From the NCBI RefSeq assembly GCF_003473485.1, contig NC_053045.1, forward strand, positions 52,556,494-52,620,493: a DNA stretch of 64,000 bases. The letters are read 5' to 3'. The notes beneath the pieces are model-generated. The model had not been told where the DNA came from, ran no database searches, and saw only the letters and a program-made list of their open reading frames with translations. Positions within the stretch are counted from its first letter, which is position 1. Every line of letters begins with the position of its first letter. The stretch comes from Medicago truncatula (lineage: Eukaryota; Streptophyta; Magnoliopsida; Fabales; Fabaceae). The position numbers were made by a program, and so were the translations under genes. Below are positions 60,100 through 64,000 of the stretch, piece by piece.

Positions 60100-60420
60100 G
60101 CTCCTGTTCAATGATATCATTTCAATTCATTGGTTTTGTTCTTCATATGCATTTATTTATCAAGTGTCATTGTTGGCTCTGGATGGAAGATAACAGTTAA
60201 AATGCAAGTAAGCTGCTATTAAAGGCATGTGAAAGTATTAAAATGTGATGATTGGAGCAGCAGATCAATCATTTGAATATTTAATATACGTTTGAAAAGT
60301 GGTATGAAAAGAGGAACTCAAAGAAAAGAGCACTACTTTTCTGTTGATACAGAACTGGTTTAAATGCTATATTTCATTGCTAGTCTGCAGAGGAGGATCC
60401 CTCATCTTCAGTATTTACGA
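60100..60420. repeat. Direct repeat, copy 1
   Basis: Shares in order with 60733-61060: TTCAATTCATTGGTTTTGTT, TGTGAAAGTATTAAAATG, GAAAAGAGGAACTCAAA, CACTACTTTTCTGTT and AGAGGAGGATCCCTCATC. No coding content recognised. Confidence 0.7.
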
Positions 60421-60732
60421 CTTCTCCTTTTCTTTTACAACTTAAATTAGTTATATTAAAATAGTGTAAAAGTGAAATCAAAATACTGAAATGGATCTTT
60501 CTATTAGAAGAGAGTAATAAATTAATTGGAGACAGAAATATGATGGAAGATTAGAACATGAATCTCTATATTCTGAAAGAATGGAAACGGTTGGAAATTA
60601 AGAAGTCCCACATAGGCGGATTAAGAAAAACTAAAGTGTTTTTAAGTGGTGGACTGGAGAGTATGAGTCCATTGGTTAGGACTTTTGGATCATAGGCCTC
60701 CACACTTAAGAACACTAACTAATTTTCTTTAC

Positions 60733-61060
60733 TAGTTCAATGATGTTACTTCAATTCATCGGTTTTGTTTTCATAAGCATTTATCACTTTTCTCATTGTG
60801 GACATAACTAAGTACAAGCTTTGCATGCCACATTTCTAGTCTGTTAAAGACTTGTGAAAGTATTAAAATGCTATTAAAGATTTGTGAAAGTAAGCTGCTG
60901 CTATTTAATATGTATTTTTTTGGCTTAAGCAATTGAAAAGTTGCTGCAACATACAGATTATTACAGATGAAAAGAGGAACTCAAAACAAAAGTCCACTAC
61001 TTTTCTGTTATTTACTTGTCCATAGAAGAGGATGCCTCATCATGAACAGGTGACCTCAGA
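60733..61060. repeat. Direct repeat, copy 2
   Basis: Diverged second copy of 60100-60420 in the same orientation, about 630 bases downstream, with the same order of blocks (for example GAAAAGAGGAACTCAAAACA and AGAAGAGGATGCCTCATCAT). The 300 bases between the copies are not repeated. Confidence 0.7.
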
Positions 61061-62978
61061 GATGATGGAATAGTTTCTCTAACATCATGGCTTAAGTTTG
61101 AAAACAAGAACACAAATTTCTTTCATCAAAGGACTTCCCAACAGAAGAAGAGAAAATAGGTGGACTCTTTCATGATTTAATGGCAATGGTTTAGTAATAC
61201 AGTGCTCCAATTAGCTTGGTATTTGTCATTTTACATGGCATTCAAGCTTATTGCTTCCACAAAAACAAAGGACGGTGGCTTGGCTTGTTTTAAAGTGTTA
61301 ATTGATTCATGAAATATATACTAAAGTATTCTTTTTGACTTGCTTTGGAAGATGAAATCTAAAATGATACAGAGTAATGAAATCCAGAAGAGAGAGATTA
61401 GCATATTTTTTTTAGAGGCAGTAGCGAAATACAAAAAGAAACAGAAGCTTTGATGCGTTATTATGTGCCTATGACAGTTTCAGAGTTGCAGGTTGAATGA
61501 AGAATATTTGTCTTCATCATATTAAATTACATATGTTAGGACTAATTAAGGTAATGAGGGGTATTTGTTACATAAGTTTTAAATTTGAAGGGTGTATTTG
61601 TCTATTTTTATAACCACGCATATTTTAGACAAAAAAAAAAAAAGCAAAAAAAAAAAGACCACGGTCGTGGCATAACCTTCGATCTACGTGGAAGTGTCAG
61701 TGTCATTAGGTTGTAATGGCAAAAACAGACGGAGGGGGACAAATGTTTGACAAAACAGAGTTTTTGAAGTTTCGCAAAATTGATGGAAATATTTTACGAA
61801 AGTTGCAATTTCAGAGAATAATTGACTTCTTGTTTTTTTTTAATAAAGAGGGTAATCTACTATTTACTCATAATCCCAAATGTTTTTTTTAATCAACCAA
61901 TCAAAAGACGGAATCTAACAAAAAAAATTGATGTATTTTTATATTGGTTAATCTTATCCATCCAATAATCTTTCCTTTTCTTGACGTATTTTCTATTGCT
62001 TATACTTTGTATATATTCCTTTTCCACTGTTCGGCTGATGATTTAATCAAAGAGACTCTGTAGCTTGTAGTTCTGACTATAACTTTATAATTGTATATCG
62101 TATGTCAATGGAATATACGATTAAAATATGGTTCATAATTAATAGTGGCGATTAATATCAAGATTATTAAGTCTTTTTCTACTTTTAGCATCATTAGTGA
62201 GCTAGTTAGCTTATAATTCAAGCTAACTGTGGAAGAAACAACTTTTCCAAGTCAGCTTTGATTTGCAAATCCTATCTTTTAGTTAATTTGAGGTGACAAT
62301 TCTGATGATTTTCTCCGTATTTTCTTGTATCATACAAATAATTACTTTAGTGGATCATTATATATTAGATGCTTTGTTTTCACAATGATACCAACTTCAA
62401 CGTGCGTCCTTCCTGAAGACACACTTTGTAGCTTCGCTAAACCCGCGGTAATAATACCATGGGACACGATAATTTAAGAGTTGGCCGACTTTCTAAACAT
62501 ACACTTAGTATTACTTGTTAGGTGATGTAAGATATGTTAAGGATTAGATCATATTGATAAATGGTTTCATAGCTAATGATGGTTGCATACTTGCATCACA
62601 CATTCCCTTCATTGAATCGTAATCTGCTTCACTTCTTAATTATTATGCATGAATGTACCAGTTAAACAAGATATCCTATAGTAGAGGTTTCTAGGATTTG
62701 TATTGGCATGAAATATCGATCTTTCTGTTGTTGAGGACTATGTCGTGACGTGTTCGATATACTTTTAGTGTTTATTTTACAACTAGAGTGTGTCCAAGAA
62801 TTGGAGGTTACCAGGTTTCCGTGAAGACTTCTGCCTATATGTGGCTTGTATATAAATGTTTGGTCGAAATCGTTTGAATTTCTTGCATGATATAATTCTC
62901 ATACTCAAACTTTGTATCCTGTATCTTGTTGAGTTGATGATGTGCTGATGTGATTTCAAACATTGCAGTTAAAAGCAA

Positions 62979-64000
62979 ATGGGGAATCTTTTGTGTTGCG
63001 TGCAAGTTGATCAGTCTACGGTGGCTATGAGAGAAGGTTTTGGAAAATTTGAAGAGGTGCTTCAGCCAGGATGCCATTGCATGCCATGGTTCCTTGGAAA
63101 ACGAATTGCCGGTCATCTCTCCCTTCGGCTACAACAATTGGATATAAAATGTGAGACCAAGACAAAGGTTTGTTACTGTCTCAAACTTTAATTCAACCAA
63201 ATCTTCATGTCATTCCTTATGCATACCAATAAGTCAATAACATATATACTTTCGCTCTGGCTAGGATTTTATTTTCATTTTTATTAGGTGTCATCCTGGT
63301 GCTATGTTATTTTGATTTCTATATGTTTTCTTAACTATGGTTATCTCTTTCACTATTGGTATCAGGCTACTTTCAATACTTCATATTTATGCATAACATG
63401 ACACTATGTACATTTCTCATATATTTTTCGATTGAATTAATGTTGATTGGTTTTAATATTTATTTGCTTGCAGGATAATGTCTTTGTCAACGTTGTTGCT
63501 TCTATTCAATACCGTGCCTTGGCAGACAAGGCTAATGAGGCATTTTACAAACTTAGCAACACAAGGGGCCAAATTCAAGCTTATGTTTTTGATGGTATAA
63601 ACCATAACCCTGCTTAGAAATAGATAAACATGTAATAAGTGGTTTAAAAATATGTAAGTGATCAGCTGAAATTTATATTCTCATTGCAGTAATTAGGGCC
63701 AGTGTTCCAAAACTCTACTTGGATGATGCTTTTGAGCAGAAAAATGAAATTGCAAAAGCTGTGGAAGAAGAACTTGAGAAGGTTTTTATTTTTGTTATTA
63801 CAATTAGTATTTATTGATAAGGTGAACTGAGGGTTTATGTAACTTTGAATAACCTCAACAGGCTATGTCAGCTTATGGATATGAAATTGTTCAAACACTG
63901 ATTACTGATATAGAGCCAGATGAGCATGTGAAGCGGGCTATGAATGAAATCAACGCAGGTATTTTTTTTAAGACCGTGAGATGTCCCTACAACATTGTTT
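62979..64000 (+). CDS. Hypersensitive-induced reaction (HIR) protein, 5' part
   Basis: Coding exons 62979-63167, 63474-63594, 63690-63781 and 63862-63958 are in phase (166 codons plus one base); the gene runs past the window's end. HIR proteins are plant SPFH/prohibitin-domain proteins of about 285 aa that form oligomers at the plasma membrane and promote immune cell death with NLR receptors. [12 protein letters not shown] gives an N-myristoylation site (Gly2) and Cys6/Cys7 for acylation. The SPFH core is visible from [14 protein letters not shown] through [14 protein letters not shown] to [18 protein letters not shown]. The missing last exon should resemble the copy at 57.07-57.32 kb. The gene's position after NPF4 matches At5g62740. 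Confidence 0.93.

Larger units (their letters stand above)
57321..62978. other. Interval between truncated and intact HIR genes
   Basis: No intact gene. It holds two MITEs, a copia gag remnant, a pair of direct repeats and, from about 61.85 kb, the HIR leader region. The 5' UTR intron of HIR ends at an acceptor at 62967-62968 (CATTGCAG), ten bases before the ATG. 60590-60715 has CCCACATAGGCGGATTAAG and AAGTGGTG, recalling a TRIM-like LTR fragment. Confidence 0.6.

Overview
This window is plant nuclear DNA. It is A+T-rich, has small exons separated by GT-AG introns, uses typical plant gene families, and carries many MITEs, SINEs, LINE and LTR-element remains. Gene content, repeat style and a conserved gene order suggest a papilionoid legume, probably Medicago or a close relative. 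That assignment is inference, since no species-specific marker was tested.

Layout. 1-5.3 kb is repeat-derived spacer (Stowaway-like MITEs, one nested in another; a TA-rich hairpin; a SINE). 5.6-6.2 kb holds a dead Ty1-copia reverse transcriptase. 6.46-8.74 kb (minus) is an NPF2-type NRT1/PTR transporter in three exons. 9.5-10.1 kb is a LINE remnant. 11.09-14.62 kb (plus) is a 13-exon LRR receptor-like kinase of the FEI/LRR-XIII type, with one GC-AG intron. 15.59-17.46 kb (plus) is a plastid HPP-family membrane protein of the NITR2 nitrite-transporter type. 17.5-24.3 kb is spacer with foldback elements. 24.28-26.25 kb (minus) is an HD-Zip I gene of the HAT5/ATHB1 type, with a short upstream ORF in its leader. 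26.5-41 kb is a gene-poor repeat field. 41.07-45.17 kb (plus) is an NPF4-type transporter in five exons. 45.7-49.1 kb is a minus-strand LINE split by a 2.2-kb solo LTR, followed by a small GRF-zinc-finger-like exon. 51.9-53.2 kb is a tandem TRIM retroelement array. 55.8-57.3 kb is a truncated copy of a HIR (SPFH/prohibitin-domain) gene, and the apparently intact HIR gene starts at 62.98 kb and runs off the right edge.

The genes do not form an operon. The order LRR-RLK, HPP, NPF4, HIR matches from memory the Arabidopsis run At5g62710-At5g62740, so the backbone looks like an old conserved block expanded by transposons, with the HD-Zip gene as an intruder relative to Arabidopsis. Three of the genes (NPF2, HPP/NITR2-like, NPF4) belong to families that move nitrogen compounds or hormones across membranes; whether that clustering matters functionally is unknown. 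Joining the exons by hand gave continuous reading frames with consistent phases for NPF2 (607 aa), RLK (603 aa), HPP (229 aa), HD-Zip (337 aa) and NPF4 (587 aa).
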